A stretch of 64,000 nucleotides of DNA from Mesorhizobium sp. (GCA_019635735.1 JAHBYX010000013.1:1-64000), one strand, 5' to 3'; counted from the first letter of the stretch, positions 8,114 through 16,281 are shown. The notes: generated by a model not told the origin, from the letters alone. A program made the numbers and translations.

Positions 8114-8908
8114 TCAGACCACGAGGATGTAGACGACCTCGTAGGTGTTCGGCCGGACGATGACGACACGGCCGTCCGCGAGCACGAAGAACACGTAGTC
8201 GCGATATTCCGGCACGATCTCGACGAAGCGCGGCGGCAGCGGATGCAGCTCGACCGTGCGCGGCACCTCGACGCCGACGCGCAGGTCGATGTCGATGTCA
8301 GCCGGCTCGACCTTGGCCTCCCGGATGATCGTGCGGATCTCGGTCTTCTGCTCGGCCGAGATGTCGATCGAGGCGGTGGTCTCGTCGGACGGCTGCTGCT
8401 CGCCGGCCGCCTGGTCCTGCTTCATCTGTCCGGGGGCGGCGTCCTTGGCGTCAGCCTCGCCCATCTTCTGCTGCTGGCCGGGCGCCGCGTCCTGCGCGTC
8501 GGCCTGGCCGGTCTTCTGCTTCTGGCCCGGCGCGAGCTCGGTCGCGGCCTTGTCGTCGGGCTTCTTCTCGCCCGCCGTGCCCGCCGCATCGGCCTGGCCG
8601 TCGGTCTTCTTCATCGTGTCGCCGGTGGCCTCGGCCTGACCCTCGGTCTTCACCTGGCCGGGAGCCGCCTCGGCGGCGCTGTCGACCTCGCCGGACGTCT
8701 GCTTCTGGCCGGGCGCCATCTCGGTCGCGGCCTGGCCGTCGAGCTTCTTCTGGCCGGGCGCCGCGGACTTGGCCGACGGGGCCTTCTGGTCCTGCTGCAG
8801 GCGCGGCTTGGTGGTGTCCGTAGCCTCCTGCGCGGAAACGGTGGTGACGGAAAGGGCGGAGCCGGCGAGCAGGGCCGCGGCAAAGCCGAGTTTGTTGAAG
8901 CGTTTCAT
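8114..8908 (-). CDS. Secreted DUF1236 protein with APGQ-rich repeats
   Basis: 264 residues. A signal peptide (MKRFNKLGFAAALLAGSALS to about residue 26, cleaved after SAQ) directs it to the periplasm. Residues about 30-170 are low-complexity, built from loose repeats centred on APGQ with Gln, Lys, Ala and Asp. The C-terminal 90 residues match DUF1236: SIDISAEQKTEIRTIIREA, VEVPRTVELHPLPPRFVEIV, then a VIVRPNTYEVVYI ending. Function is unknown; the family is common in rhizobia, often in several copies. A shorter DUF1236 gene lies 53 bases upstream on the same strand, so the two may be co-transcribed. Confidence 0.88.
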   Translation of the reverse strand: MKRFNKLGFAAALLAGSALSVTTVSAQEATDTTKPRLQQDQKAPSAKSAAPGQKKLDGQAATEMAPGQKQTSGEVDSAAEAAPGQVKTEGQAEATGDTMKKTDGQADAAGTAGEKKPDDKAATELAPGQKQKTGQADAQDAAPGQQQKMGEADAKDAAPGQMKQDQAAGEQQPSDETTASIDISAEQKTEIRTIIREAKVEPADIDIDLRVGVEVPRTVELHPLPPRFVEIVPEYRDYVFFVLADGRVVIVRPNTYEVVYILVV

Positions 8909-8961
8909 CTGTCTTCTCCTGTCGTTGAAGTTGGGAGCCGGCCGGACGGCCGGCTTTTGCG

Positions 8962-9264
8962 CTACTTCTCGATCACGTGGACGATCTTGCGCGTCTCGGG
9001 CTCGACCAGGACGGTCTTCCCGTCGACGACGACGTAGCGATAGGTGACGTCAGGCACTTCCAGGGCGTGAAGTTCCACGGTCTCGGGCAGGGTCGCACCG
9101 ACGGCGATCTCCACGCCGGTGATCTCGGCGGGCGCGACGGTGTGCGTGGTCACGTATTCGCGGATCAGGGTCTCCTGCTCCGGCGCGATGACCACCGTGG
9201 TCTGCGCGAGCGCGCTGCCGGCAACGGTGCCCAAAGCGAGCGCGGCGAGTGTTGTGCGTATCAT
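8962..9264 (-). CDS. Short secreted DUF1236 protein
   Basis: 100 residues with a signal peptide (MIRTTLAALALGTVAGSALA, cleavage about residue 20) followed directly by one DUF1236 domain (VIAPEQETLIREYVTTHTVA, GATLPETVELHALE, ending TRKIVHVIEK). It lacks the repeat region of its neighbour, so the pair looks like a duplication in which one copy gained a linker, or one was trimmed. Periplasmic, function unknown. Confidence 0.88.
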   Translation of the reverse strand: MIRTTLAALALGTVAGSALAQTTVVIAPEQETLIREYVTTHTVAPAEITGVEIAVGATLPETVELHALEVPDVTYRYVVVDGKTVLVEPETRKIVHVIEK

Positions 9265-9510
9265 GACGCTTCCTCTCGGGTTCGTGTTTCAGAAAACTTC
9301 CGCTTGTTGGAAGCCGACCGACGAACGTGAGGGCGAGAGGAGCGTTCCGGCATGCGGGCTTCATGCCCATCGGGCGCGGACCTTTGGCCGGGCCGGCTGG
9401 GCCTTTGGGCCTATTGCGGCGGCGCATTGGGCCGATCGGGGGAACAGGCGCGCCGCATTTGCGATTGGCAGGCCAGGTCCGCAACGGCCCGTCAACATGA
9501 GGATCACGTC

Positions 9511-9603
9511 ATGGAAAACAGCGTCTATCAGGCCCGCTGGCTGCTCGGGCCCCTGTTCGTCTTCTGCTTCGCTTTCGTCGGCGTCGGCCTGATGGCCGGC
9601 TGA
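9511..9603 (+). CDS. 30-residue membrane protein
   Basis: ATG 9511 follows GAGGA (9498-9502) at normal spacing and encodes MENSVYQARWLLGPLFVFCF and a further ten hydrophobic/Gly residues (ending GLMAG). The start resembles the first helix of UPF0114 proteins (xxxRWLLxP), but only one membrane helix is present. Either a genuine small membrane protein or the surviving tip of a larger one. The longer upstream reading has no ribosome binding site. Confidence 0.45.
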   Translation: MENSVYQARWLLGPLFVFCFAFVGVGLMAG

Positions 9604-9724
9604 CGCAAAGTCCCCCGGCGCGGCCCTGTCCCTTCCCGCGTCGTGCCCGCCGGACGGAACGCGTCCGGCGGGCATCCGTTGAAAGACCGGTGCGCCGTGG
9701 TGGCGCGTGTCCTAGGGAACCGGC

Positions 9725-10099
9725 ATGGGTCGTTTTCTGCATCTAAGGAGGACTTTGACGGTGGCGGCGATAGCGGCGGCCCTCATCGCCGCGCCCTGCG
9801 CGATCCACGTGACGCCGGACGGGCTGTCGGTCGAGGCCGCGGCCGCGCACGCCAAGAAGGGCGGCGGCGGCAAGGGTGGCGGGGGCAACGGCAAGGGCGG
9901 CGGCAACGGCAAGGGCAATGCCGGCAAGGGCAAGGCTTCCAAGCCGTCGAAACGGGCCGCGCCAGTCGTCATCCGGCACCGCAACGGCATCCAGGAATCG
10001 GTGCGCGGCGGCCGCTACGAGATGCGCGACGCCAAGGGCCGGCGGATCATCAACCGGCCGGCGAACGCGGCCGACTATCAGCGCCTGAAGCGGAACTGA
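9725..10099 (+). CDS. Secreted Gly/Lys-rich basic protein
   Basis: 124 residues. The N-terminus (LRRTLTVAAIAAALIAAPCA) is a signal peptide or membrane anchor. A low-complexity stretch of GGGGK/GNGKG units follows (residues about 44-72), then a compact basic end (VVIRHRNGIQESVRGGRYEM, ANAADYQRLKRN). Probably periplasmic or envelope-associated; function unknown. Its last 50 bases overlap the 3' end of the convergent response regulator gene. The conserved-looking C-terminus argues that it is a real gene. Confidence 0.65.
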   Translation: MGRFLHLRRTLTVAAIAAALIAAPCAIHVTPDGLSVEAAAAHAKKGGGGKGGGGNGKGGGNGKGNAGKGKASKPSKRAAPVVIRHRNGIQESVRGGRYEMRDAKGRRIINRPANAADYQRLKRN

Positions 10100-10760
10100 G
10101 CGGGGCCGCCCGGCCGGTGGCGCCGACGCCGTGAAAGCGCATCGCGGCCTCGGTACGGTTGCCCGCGCCGAGCTTGGACAGGATGCGCGAGACGTGGTGC
10201 TTCACCGTCTTTTCCTGCAGGTCGAGCCGGATGGCGATCTCCTTGTTGCTGAGACCGGCGGCGACGAGCCCGAGCACTTCCCTTTCCCGCACGCTCAGCG
10301 AATGGACCGGATCGGTGGCGATGGGCGAGGCCCGGTCGCCCGACAGGTGCGACAGGAGACGGGCAGAGAGGCTGGGCGTGACATAGGTCTCGCCGGCGGC
10401 GATCGCCGACAGGATCTCGGCCAGCGCGCGCGAGCCGACGCCTTTCAAAAGGTATCCACTGGCGCCGCCGTTGAGCGCGGCGGCGAGATCCTCGGCGGTC
10501 TCGGACACGGTCAATACGACGATGCGCGTCTGCGGATATGCTGCGAGGATGGGCGCGATGGCGGCGAGCCCGTTGCCCGGCATCGACAGGTCGATCAGCA
10601 TCAGGTCGGGCCGGGTTTCGGCGGCGATGCGCACCGCGTCGTCGCGCGAACTGCCCTCGGCGACGATGGCGAAACGGCCGGTCTCGCTCAGGCTTCTGAC
10701 GACGCCTTCGCGGAACAGCGGATGGTCGTCGACGACGGCGACGGAGAGGCGCTCGGTCAT
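10050..10760 (-). CDS. NarL/FixJ-type response regulator
   Basis: 236 residues. The receiver domain (1-120) has the acidic pair in VAVVDDHPLFREG, phospho-acceptor Asp in LMLIDLSMPG and the switch Thr/Lys region (VLTVSE, GYLLKG). The C-terminal LuxR helix-turn-helix is clear: LSVREREVLGLVAAGLSNKE then LDLQEKTVKHHVSRIL. Start ATG 10760 overlaps the kinase stop as ATGA, so kinase and regulator are translationally coupled and almost certainly a cognate pair. The last 25 residues are unconserved and overlap the convergent gene. Confidence 0.93.
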   Translation of the reverse strand: MTERLSVAVVDDHPLFREGVVRSLSETGRFAIVAEGSSRDDAVRIAAETRPDLMLIDLSMPGNGLAAIAPILAAYPQTRIVVLTVSETAEDLAAALNGGASGYLLKGVGSRALAEILSAIAAGETYVTPSLSARLLSHLSGDRASPIATDPVHSLSVREREVLGLVAAGLSNKEIAIRLDLQEKTVKHHVSRILSKLGAGNRTEAAMRFHGVGATGRAAPLSSASGADSRPRSPAG

Positions 10761-12223
10761 GCCGGCGCCTCCAGGTCGAGCACCATGGCGAGCGTCGTGC
10801 CCCTGGGCGACGTGTCGAGCAGGAACGTGCCGCCGAGGCTTTCGATGCGCTCGCGGATGCCGGCGATGCCGAGACTGTCGGGGCCGACCGCCGCCGGATC
10901 GAAGCCGGGGCCGTCGTCGCCGACCGAGATCGTCAGCCGGCCGCCGCCGGCGTCGATGGCGACGCGCTGGCGGGCGCCGCGGCAATGGCGGTAGCCGTTG
11001 TTGAGAGCTTCCTGGACGAAACGGTAGGCGCAGATGCGCTGCGACAGCGCCACCGGCGCGTCGACGGCGTCGAAGCGGCGCGCGACACGCGAGCCGGTGC
11101 GCTTCTCGTAGGCCTCGACGGCGTGGCCGACAACGCCGGCGAGGTCCGAGGTCTCGATCTGCGGCAGGACGAGGCCGCGGCAGATGGCGCGGATCTCGTC
11201 GAGCGCCTCGGACAGCCGGCCGCGGATAGAGCGGATCTCCTGTTCCCGCCGCGCCGGATCGGCATCGTGCGACAGGACGAGATCGCTGTCGAGGCGCATG
11301 GCGGCGAGCGCGACGAACTGGGCGGGGCCGTCGTGCAGGTCGGCGCCGAGCCGGCGCAGGTAGCTCTCGTTGAGCGCAGTCGCCTCGCGCGTGGCGCGCT
11401 GGACGCGCAGATGCAGCGCCCGGTTCTGCTCCAGGAGGCCGGTGAGCTCGGCGACGCGGGCGTTGAGGTCGCCGGCCTGGCGGTCGATGGTGCGGCTGCC
11501 GCGCAGCACGATCATGCTGAGCGCCAGGAAGAACAGGCAGGTGACCGCGGCGACCGCCGCCCAGCTGCGCAGCCGCGCATTGACGAGCGTCGCCTCGAGG
11601 TCCTCGGCCCGCTCGTAGAATTCGATGACCGCGACCACGTCGCCCGACCAGGGCTGCAGGATCGGATTGTAGATCTCGAGCAGCGGCCCCTCCGGCGTGA
11701 TGGCGTTGCCGTCGAGCGCGTCGAAGCGGTCGTAGTCGGCGACGATGTTGCCGGCGAAGGCCTGGCCGAGCTGGGGCGTCACCGGAAAGCGGCGGCCGAT
11801 CAGGCTGTCGTCCTGCGCGTAGAGGATGGTGCCGTCGAGCGACCACAGCCGCATGGCGGCAAGGCGCCGGCCGAGCGCGCCCTGGCCGAGCGTCTCGTCG
11901 AGGGCGCGGCGCACCACGTCATCCAGCACGGTGCTGGTGCGCATGTCCGGCAGGAGGGGCGCGATCACGCTGTCGACATAGAGCGCGGTGTGGGCGGCGG
12001 CGTTGCGGGTGACGGCGCGTTCGATGAGGGAGGTGACGGCGGCGCCGACCACAAGCATCGCCATGAGCGACACGACCCCGCCGACGGCGAGGAACTGCAT
12101 GGCGAGCGACGAGGCGAGCCGGTTGCGCAGGCGGCGCACGAGACCCGCCGCGCCTGCGCCCCGGCCGTCGGACGCAGCGCGGTCGTGAACGATGGATGTC
12201 ACAGCCAACCCATGCCACTCCAA
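10757..12223 (-). CDS. NarX/DegS-type membrane sensor histidine kinase
   Basis: About 488 residues if TTG 12223 is used. A downstream GTG at 12202 is equally possible. A first membrane helix (AVGGVVSLMAMLVVGAAVTS), a periplasmic sensing segment of about 140 residues, a second helix (AAVAAVTCLFFLALSMIVL), a coiled coil, then a HisKA_3 domain with phospho-accepting His near residue 297 (LRRLGADLHDGPAQF). The ATPase domain has the N box (FVQEALNNGYRH) and G box (VGDDGPGF, GIAGIRERIE). Its partner is the downstream response regulator. The signal is not evident. Confidence 0.93.
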   Translation of the reverse strand: MEWHGLAVTSIVHDRAASDGRGAGAAGLVRRLRNRLASSLAMQFLAVGGVVSLMAMLVVGAAVTSLIERAVTRNAAAHTALYVDSVIAPLLPDMRTSTVLDDVVRRALDETLGQGALGRRLAAMRLWSLDGTILYAQDDSLIGRRFPVTPQLGQAFAGNIVADYDRFDALDGNAITPEGPLLEIYNPILQPWSGDVVAVIEFYERAEDLEATLVNARLRSWAAVAAVTCLFFLALSMIVLRGSRTIDRQAGDLNARVAELTGLLEQNRALHLRVQRATREATALNESYLRRLGADLHDGPAQFVALAAMRLDSDLVLSHDADPARREQEIRSIRGRLSEALDEIRAICRGLVLPQIETSDLAGVVGHAVEAYEKRTGSRVARRFDAVDAPVALSQRICAYRFVQEALNNGYRHCRGARQRVAIDAGGGRLTISVGDDGPGFDPAAVGPDSLGIAGIRERIESLGGTFLLDTSPRGTTLAMVLDLEAPA

Positions 12224-12337
12224 CGGCGCAAAGCGTTCCGTCTGCCCTGCGCCGGCTCGAAAACCCCTCAGGCGAGGTGAACGATCAGGAGGGGACGCGG
12301 TTCCGACAGGAGACGCACATGTGCGACAATGCGCGGC

Positions 12338-13384
12338 TCAGCCGTCGGCCAGCGGCGTCCAGATCACCTCGTCGATGTGGCGGGCGCCTGTCGCCAGCAG
12401 CACCAGCCGGTCGAAGCCGAGGGCGACGCCGGAGGCGTCGGGCATGATCGCGAGCGCGGCAAGGAAGTCCTCGTCGAGCGGGTAGCGCTCGCCGTAGATG
12501 CGTTGCTTTTCGTCCATTTCGGCCTCGAAGCGGCGGCGCTGTTCGGCGACGTCGGTGAGTTCGCCGAAGCCGTTGGCGAGCTCGACGCCGCAGCAATAGA
12601 GCTCGAAGCGCTCGGCGACACGGGGGTCGTGCGCGGTGGGCCGCGCAAGAGCCGCTTCGGCGGTCGGGTATTCGCAGAGAACGGTGGCGGCGCCGACGCC
12701 GAGATTGGGTTCGACCTTCTCGACCATGACGCGCGAAAACAGGTCGGCCCAGGTGTCGTCGGGCGCGGTGCGGATGCCGGCGGCGGAGACGGCGGCGTGG
12801 AGGATGTCGCGGTCGGTCGAGCCGTCGGGGCGGATCGATGCCATCAGGTCGATGCCGGCGTGGCGGGAGAAGGCATCGCGCACCGTGAGGCGCTCGGGGG
12901 TTGCGAAAGGGTCGGCCTCGCGGCCGCGGAAGGAGAAGCGGGAGGCGCCGGTGCGGGTAGCGGCGAGTTGGAGGAAGGCGGCGCAGTCGTCCATCAGCGT
13001 CTCGTAGGGCTCGCCGACGCGATACCACTCGACCATGGTGAATTCGGGCGAGTGCAGCGCGCCGCGCTCGCGGTTGCGGAACACCTTGCCGAAGGAGAAG
13101 ATGCGGCGCTCGCCGGCGGCGAGCAGCTTCTTGCAGGAGAATTCGGGCGAAGTGTGGAGGTGGAGCGGGCGGCGTTCGCCGCCGGTCGCGATCGCCTCGG
13201 TGGAAAAGGCCGACAGGTGCGCCTCGTTGCCGGGCGAGACCTGCAGGATGGCGGTGTCGACCTCGACGAAATCGCGCGCCGCGAACCAGGCGCGGATGTC
13301 GGCGGCGATGGCGTTGCGGGCAAGGAGGCGCGGGCGACGGTCGGCATGGACGTGCGGCGTCCACCAGGGGGAAGGGGCGGTCAT
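12338..13384 (-). CDS. epmA: EF-P lysine aminoacylase (GenX/PoxA)
   Basis: 348 residues, related to class II lysyl-tRNA synthetase but without the anticodon-binding domain. It attaches (R)-beta-lysine to EF-P. Class II motifs are visible: motif 2 with RIFSFGKVFRNRERGALHSP and EFTMVEWY, motif 3 with GVALGFDRLVLL, plus LHTSPEFSCKKLLAAG. ATG 13384 (MTAPSPWWTP) gives family length. It is divergent from efp across a 366-base gap full of repeats. The beta-lysine-making EpmB is not in this window. Confidence 0.95.
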   Translation of the reverse strand: MTAPSPWWTPHVHADRRPRLLARNAIAADIRAWFAARDFVEVDTAILQVSPGNEAHLSAFSTEAIATGGERRPLHLHTSPEFSCKKLLAAGERRIFSFGKVFRNRERGALHSPEFTMVEWYRVGEPYETLMDDCAAFLQLAATRTGASRFSFRGREADPFATPERLTVRDAFSRHAGIDLMASIRPDGSTDRDILHAAVSAAGIRTAPDDTWADLFSRVMVEKVEPNLGVGAATVLCEYPTAEAALARPTAHDPRVAERFELYCCGVELANGFGELTDVAEQRRRFEAEMDEKQRIYGERYPLDEDFLAALAIMPDASGVALGFDRLVLLATGARHIDEVIWTPLADG

Positions 13385-13750
13385 GGCAGGACTCCAGGCG
13401 TCGTCATCCTCGGGCCGGCCCTTCGGACGTTCGATTGGCTTTGCAAGGTCCACCGGACCTTGCAATTCGCCCGATGGGCGAACCGCCATCTCACCCCGAG
13501 GATCTGCCAACGGTGACGATTTTCAACCGCGGTGCGACGGCGCTCCACGGCCGGGCCGCGGCGTGGACTCGCGCACGGCAGTAGATCCTCGGGACAAGCC
13601 CGAGGATGACGGCGAAGGGCTCGAGGATGACGGCGAGAGCGGGTGGGCTTCGAATGCGAAATCTCCCGCTCCGGCTGGCAAGTCGGCGCAAGATGGGCTA
13701 GAGCGCGGGGAACCGCGCAGGGCGCGCCAGGACGATTTCGAGGGTTGAGC
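13385..13750. other. epmA-efp intergenic region, mostly repeats
   Basis: This 366-base gap holds a family A repeat (13411-13495) and a palindrome at 13582-13612 (GATCCTCGGGACAAGCCCGA followed by GGATGACGG, of which a partial copy GGATGACGGCGA recurs at about 13625). I see no gene. Promoters for both divergent genes must lie here but I cannot place them confidently. Confidence 0.6.
13411..13495 (+). repeat. Variable-hairpin repeat, family A, copy 4
   Basis: Left flank CCTTCGGACGTTCGATTGGC, hairpin TTGCAAGGT-CCACCGG-ACCTTGCAA, right flank TTCGCCCGATGGGCGAACCG ending CATCTCACC. Same framework as the copies at 531, 1021 and 60691, with its own arm sequence. Confidence 0.85.
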
Positions 13751-14320
13751 ATGGTGAAGGTGATTGCGAGTTCGCTCCGCAAGGGCAATGTCGTCGAGAA
13801 GGACGGCAAGCTGTATTCGATCCTCTTCGCCGAAAACATCCACCCCGGCAAGGGCACGCCGGTGACGCAGCTGGACATGCGCCGCATCTCGGACGGGGTG
13901 AAGGTGTCGGAGCGCTACCGCACGACGGAACAGGTGGAGCGTGCGCTGGTCGAGGACCGGCCCTACAACTACCTCTACCAGGACGGCGAAGGCTTCCACT
14001 TCATGAACATGGAAACCTACGAGCAGGTTGCCGTGTCGCCCGACGTGGTGGGCGATTATGCGCCTTACCTGCAGGAGGGCATGCAGGTGACGCTGTCGGT
14101 GCACGAGGGCGTGGCGGTGTCGATCGAGTTGCCGCAGCGCGTGACGCTGGAGGTTGTGGAGACCGAGCCCGTGACCAAGGGCCAGACGGCGTCGTCCTCC
14201 TACAAGCCGGCCGTGCTGTCGAACGGCGTGCGCTCGGCGGTGCCGCCGCATATCCAGGTCGGCACGCGCATCGTGGTGATGACCGCCGACGGGTCCTATG
14301 TCGAGCGCGCCAAGGACTAA
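13751..14320 (+). CDS. efp: Elongation factor P
   Basis: 189 residues, standard length. EF-P relieves ribosome stalling at polyproline stretches. The modified loop is present: HPGKGTP with Lys34 at the expected position for beta-lysylation by the neighbouring EpmA. The KOW-like N-domain (MVKVIASSLRKGNVVEKDGK) and OB domains (ending VVMTADGSYVERAKD) are complete. ATG 13751 begins the conserved sequence. Confidence 0.97.
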   Translation: MVKVIASSLRKGNVVEKDGKLYSILFAENIHPGKGTPVTQLDMRRISDGVKVSERYRTTEQVERALVEDRPYNYLYQDGEGFHFMNMETYEQVAVSPDVVGDYAPYLQEGMQVTLSVHEGVAVSIELPQRVTLEVVETEPVTKGQTASSSYKPAVLSNGVRSAVPPHIQVGTRIVVMTADGSYVERAKD

Positions 14321-14359
14321 GACCGGTCCTCGAAGCCAGAGCGAATTTCGAACCGGTCT
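14320..14359. terminator. Bidirectional stem-loop between efp and nrsF
   Basis: Perfect 8-bp stem AGACCGGT (14320-14327) with ACCGGTCT (14352-14359). It sits in the 43-base gap between two convergent genes, which is where a shared terminator is expected. No strong U tract on either side. Confidence 0.5.
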
Positions 14360-14363
14360 CCGG

Positions 14364-15002
14364 CTACCAGCGTAGCAGGAAACGGCCGCCGAGCGCGCCG
14401 GTGAGCGTGAGCATGCCGATCGCGATCGTGTACCATGTGGCGACGAAGAGCGGCGAATCGTCGATGCAGTGGGCGGCGTAGAACGTCGCCGCGAGACCTC
14501 CCGCAGCCAGTCCGCAGAATGCGCCGGCGAGCGTCGGCCGCGTCGGCGCTCCATTGCGCAGAGCGGCGAGGAGCGCGGCGAGCGGCAGGGCGCCGATCAG
14601 CGGAATGAAGGTGAGGCAGACGGTTGCGTTGGTGCCGATCAGGCGCGCCATCCGCTGGCCTTCGGGCACGGCGAACAGCTCCATGACGACGCCGGCGGCG
14701 AGCAGCACCGGCGCGGCGAGCAGCAGCGGCGCGACGGTGGCGAGCGGCGCGCCCGGCCGGGCGATCCTGCGCCAGGCAAGGGCTGCCGAGACGGCGAGCG
14801 CCAGGGTCACCACGAACTTGAACGGGAAGCGGACGGTGGTCAGCGCCTCGGCGATGTCCTGACGCGGCCCGAGCAGGACGAACCAGACGATGGCCGCGAG
14901 CCCGGCCGCGAGCGCGAGGCCGAGGGCGAGCCGATGGTCCAGCCGGGCGGCGCCGGCGGCGGCATCCTGCGACAGGGCGCGAATGAGGCTCTGCGTGTCC
15001 AT
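14364..15002 (-). CDS. nrsF: NrsF-family (DUF1109) membrane anti-sigma factor
   Basis: 212 residues with six hydrophobic segments (for example LGLALAAGLAAIVWFVLLG, APLLLAAPVLLAAGVVMELF, IAIGMLTLTGALGGRFLL), matching the DUF1109/NrsF family. These inner-membrane proteins hold the ECF factor SigF inactive until metal or oxidative stress; in Caulobacter cysteines are involved in sensing. Cys residues here lie in ATVCLTF, GAFCGLA and AAHCIDDS. It follows sigF, but a 275-bp foldback element separates the two and leaves no good ribosome binding site before ATG 15002. Confidence 0.9.
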   Translation of the reverse strand: MDTQSLIRALSQDAAAGAARLDHRLALGLALAAGLAAIVWFVLLGPRQDIAEALTTVRFPFKFVVTLALAVSAALAWRRIARPGAPLATVAPLLLAAPVLLAAGVVMELFAVPEGQRMARLIGTNATVCLTFIPLIGALPLAALLAALRNGAPTRPTLAGAFCGLAAGGLAATFYAAHCIDDSPLFVATWYTIAIGMLTLTGALGGRFLLRW

Positions 15003-15277
15003 CTAGAGCAATGTCCGATCAGGTTGAACCAGTTCTGTTTCCTCGATGGCGAGGCGATCCGCCAGGAAGGCGGTGCAGGCCGTGCCGGTGGCACGGCCAA
15101 GTCCGCCTGACGCCGCGGGCGCCCGCCAGCGGGAAACCCTTCGGGCCGGGTGAATTCGGGCCAAATCCTTCGGTCTTCGGACTTGGCCGTGCCACCAGCA
15201 CGGCCGCGCCGAAGACCTCGACCTTGGCCCGAATTCCCTCCGGCAGAACGGTTCAACCTGGTCGGACATGGCTCTAG
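15003..15277. mobile_element. 275-bp foldback (MITE-like) element between sigF and nrsF
   Basis: Near-perfect terminal inverted repeats: 15003-15037 begins CTAGAGCAATGTCCGATCAG and 15244-15277 reads the reverse of the same motif (3 mismatches or gaps in about 35). Inside are two hairpins, GGCCGTGCC-GGT-GGCACGGCC and GGCCGTGC-CACCA-GCACGGCC, resembling the centre of the family A repeats. No open frame. The right end contains the sigF stop codon (TAG in CTAG) and the left end abuts the nrsF ATG, so it fills the gap exactly. Whether it is mobile is unproven; no target duplication is obvious. Confidence 0.7.
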
Positions 15278-15801
15278 CGTCGTCCTCTTGCGATGGCGGC
15301 GAGGCCGCGGTGCAGCGCGACCCGCACGGCGGTCTCGTTCATGCCGAAGGCCGCGGCCGCCTCGCCGATCGACCGGCCCTCGACGCCGACCGCCGCGACG
15401 ACCCGGCGCTGGCCGGGCGGCAGCTCGTCGAGCGCGCGCTCGACCTCGCGCGGGCTGGCAACGTCCTCGACAGGCTCGGCCAGCGTCTCGGCATAGTCGG
15501 CGATGTCGACCTCGACGCGGCGGCCGCGCCGCCGCAGGCTGTCGACCAGCTTGTAGCGCGCGATGGCGAAGATCCACGGGCGCACCGGCGCGTCGGGCCG
15601 CCAGGTGTGGCGCTTGAGATGGATGGCCAGCAGCGTTTCCTGCACGACGTCCTCGGTGTCGACGCCGCTCCCGGCCTTGCGTCTCGTGACGGCGCGCACC
15701 AGCGCGGCCACGCGCTCCAGGAACGCGGCATAGGCCTGCTCGTCGCCTTCAAGCGCTGCCCGGAACATGCGGGCGAGGTCCGCTTCGTCGGCTTCGGTCA
15801 A
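15274..15801 (-). CDS. sigF: ECF sigma factor, SigF type
   Basis: About 175 residues. Region 2 (LAIHLKRHTWRPDAPVRPWI then AIARYKLVDSLRR) and region 4 (LPPGQRRVVAAVGVEGRSIG then ETAVRVALHRGLAAI) are complete, with no anti-sigma domain. TTG 15801 gives family length, although AGAAGG lies only two bases upstream; ATG 15768 is an alternative. Its gene neighbourhood (nrsF downstream, bufferin operon divergent) matches the Caulobacter SigF-NrsF metal-stress system. A candidate own-promoter lies immediately upstream. The stop codon is supplied by the adjacent foldback element. Confidence 0.9.
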   Translation of the reverse strand: MTEADEADLARMFRAALEGDEQAYAAFLERVAALVRAVTRRKAGSGVDTEDVVQETLLAIHLKRHTWRPDAPVRPWIFAIARYKLVDSLRRRGRRVEVDIADYAETLAEPVEDVASPREVERALDELPPGQRRVVAAVGVEGRSIGEAAAAFGMNETAVRVALHRGLAAIARGRR

Positions 15802-15818
15802 GACCTTCTCATCCCATC

Positions 15819-15843
15819 TTCGTCGGGCGGCGGCATTTGTTAC
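15819..15843 (-). promoter_or_regulatory. Candidate SigF-type promoter of sigF
   Basis: On the minus strand GTAAC (15843-15839) and CGAA (15822-15819) are separated by 16 bases, one fewer than in the clear site upstream of bufA. This would allow autoregulation of sigF. Transcription would start very close to the TTG start, so it is a weaker call than the divergent site. Confidence 0.4.
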
Positions 15844-15911
15844 ACGGGCGGCGGCGGAAATGTCACGACCCTTCTCACGCCGGCATCACGAAAGCGTGCT
15901 CGCCGGCCGGT

Positions 15912-15937
15912 GTAACGCCGGAGCCTCCCGCAGCGAA
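15912..15937 (+). promoter_or_regulatory. SigF-dependent promoter of the bufferin operon
   Basis: GTAACG (15912-15917), 16 bases, CGAA (15934-15937). This matches the GTAACC-N16-CGAA type described for Caulobacter SigF targets in all but one base. It lies 57 bases before the bufA ATG, leaving a leader with the GAGGAG ribosome binding site. Confidence 0.7.
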
Positions 15938-15993
15938 GTCACCGTCATGGAGCGCATGGCGCGTTCCAAAGATGACTTCCAGAGGAGTAGACC

Positions 15994-16281
15994 ATGAACC
16001 GTCAGACAATCGCACTCGCCCTCGCCGGCTCGCTCGCCAGCGCCTTCGCCACCGCGGCCTATTCGGCCCCGCTGCCCGCCGAGAAGATGGTGGGCATGGA
16101 GAAGTGCTACGGCATCGCGCTGAAGGGCCAGAACGACTGCGCCGCGGGCGCGGGAACCACCTGCGCCGGCACCTCGACCATGGACTACCAGGGCAATGCC
16201 TGGAAGGCCGTGCCCGCCGGCTCCTGCGTGTCGATGGATGTGAACGGCCACAAGGGCTCGCTGGAGCCGAAGGCCGGCTGA
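15994..16281 (+). CDS. bufA1: Bufferin-1-type precursor (BufA1, DUF2282)
   Basis: 95 residues with a signal peptide (MNRQTIALALAGSLASAFAT, cleavage about residue 25) and four cysteines at 38, 49, 57 and 78 in the family pattern (MEKCYGIALKGQNDC, TTCAGTSTMDYQGNAWK, GSC). Bufferins are ribosomal peptides whose cysteines are modified by an MNIO enzyme and which then bind copper in the periplasm. The modifying enzyme, its partner and a DoxX protein follow directly. ATG 15994 has a good GAGGAG site. Expected to be induced by SigF. Confidence 0.93.
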   Translation: MNRQTIALALAGSLASAFATAAYSAPLPAEKMVGMEKCYGIALKGQNDCAAGAGTTCAGTSTMDYQGNAWKAVPAGSCVSMDVNGHKGSLEPKAG

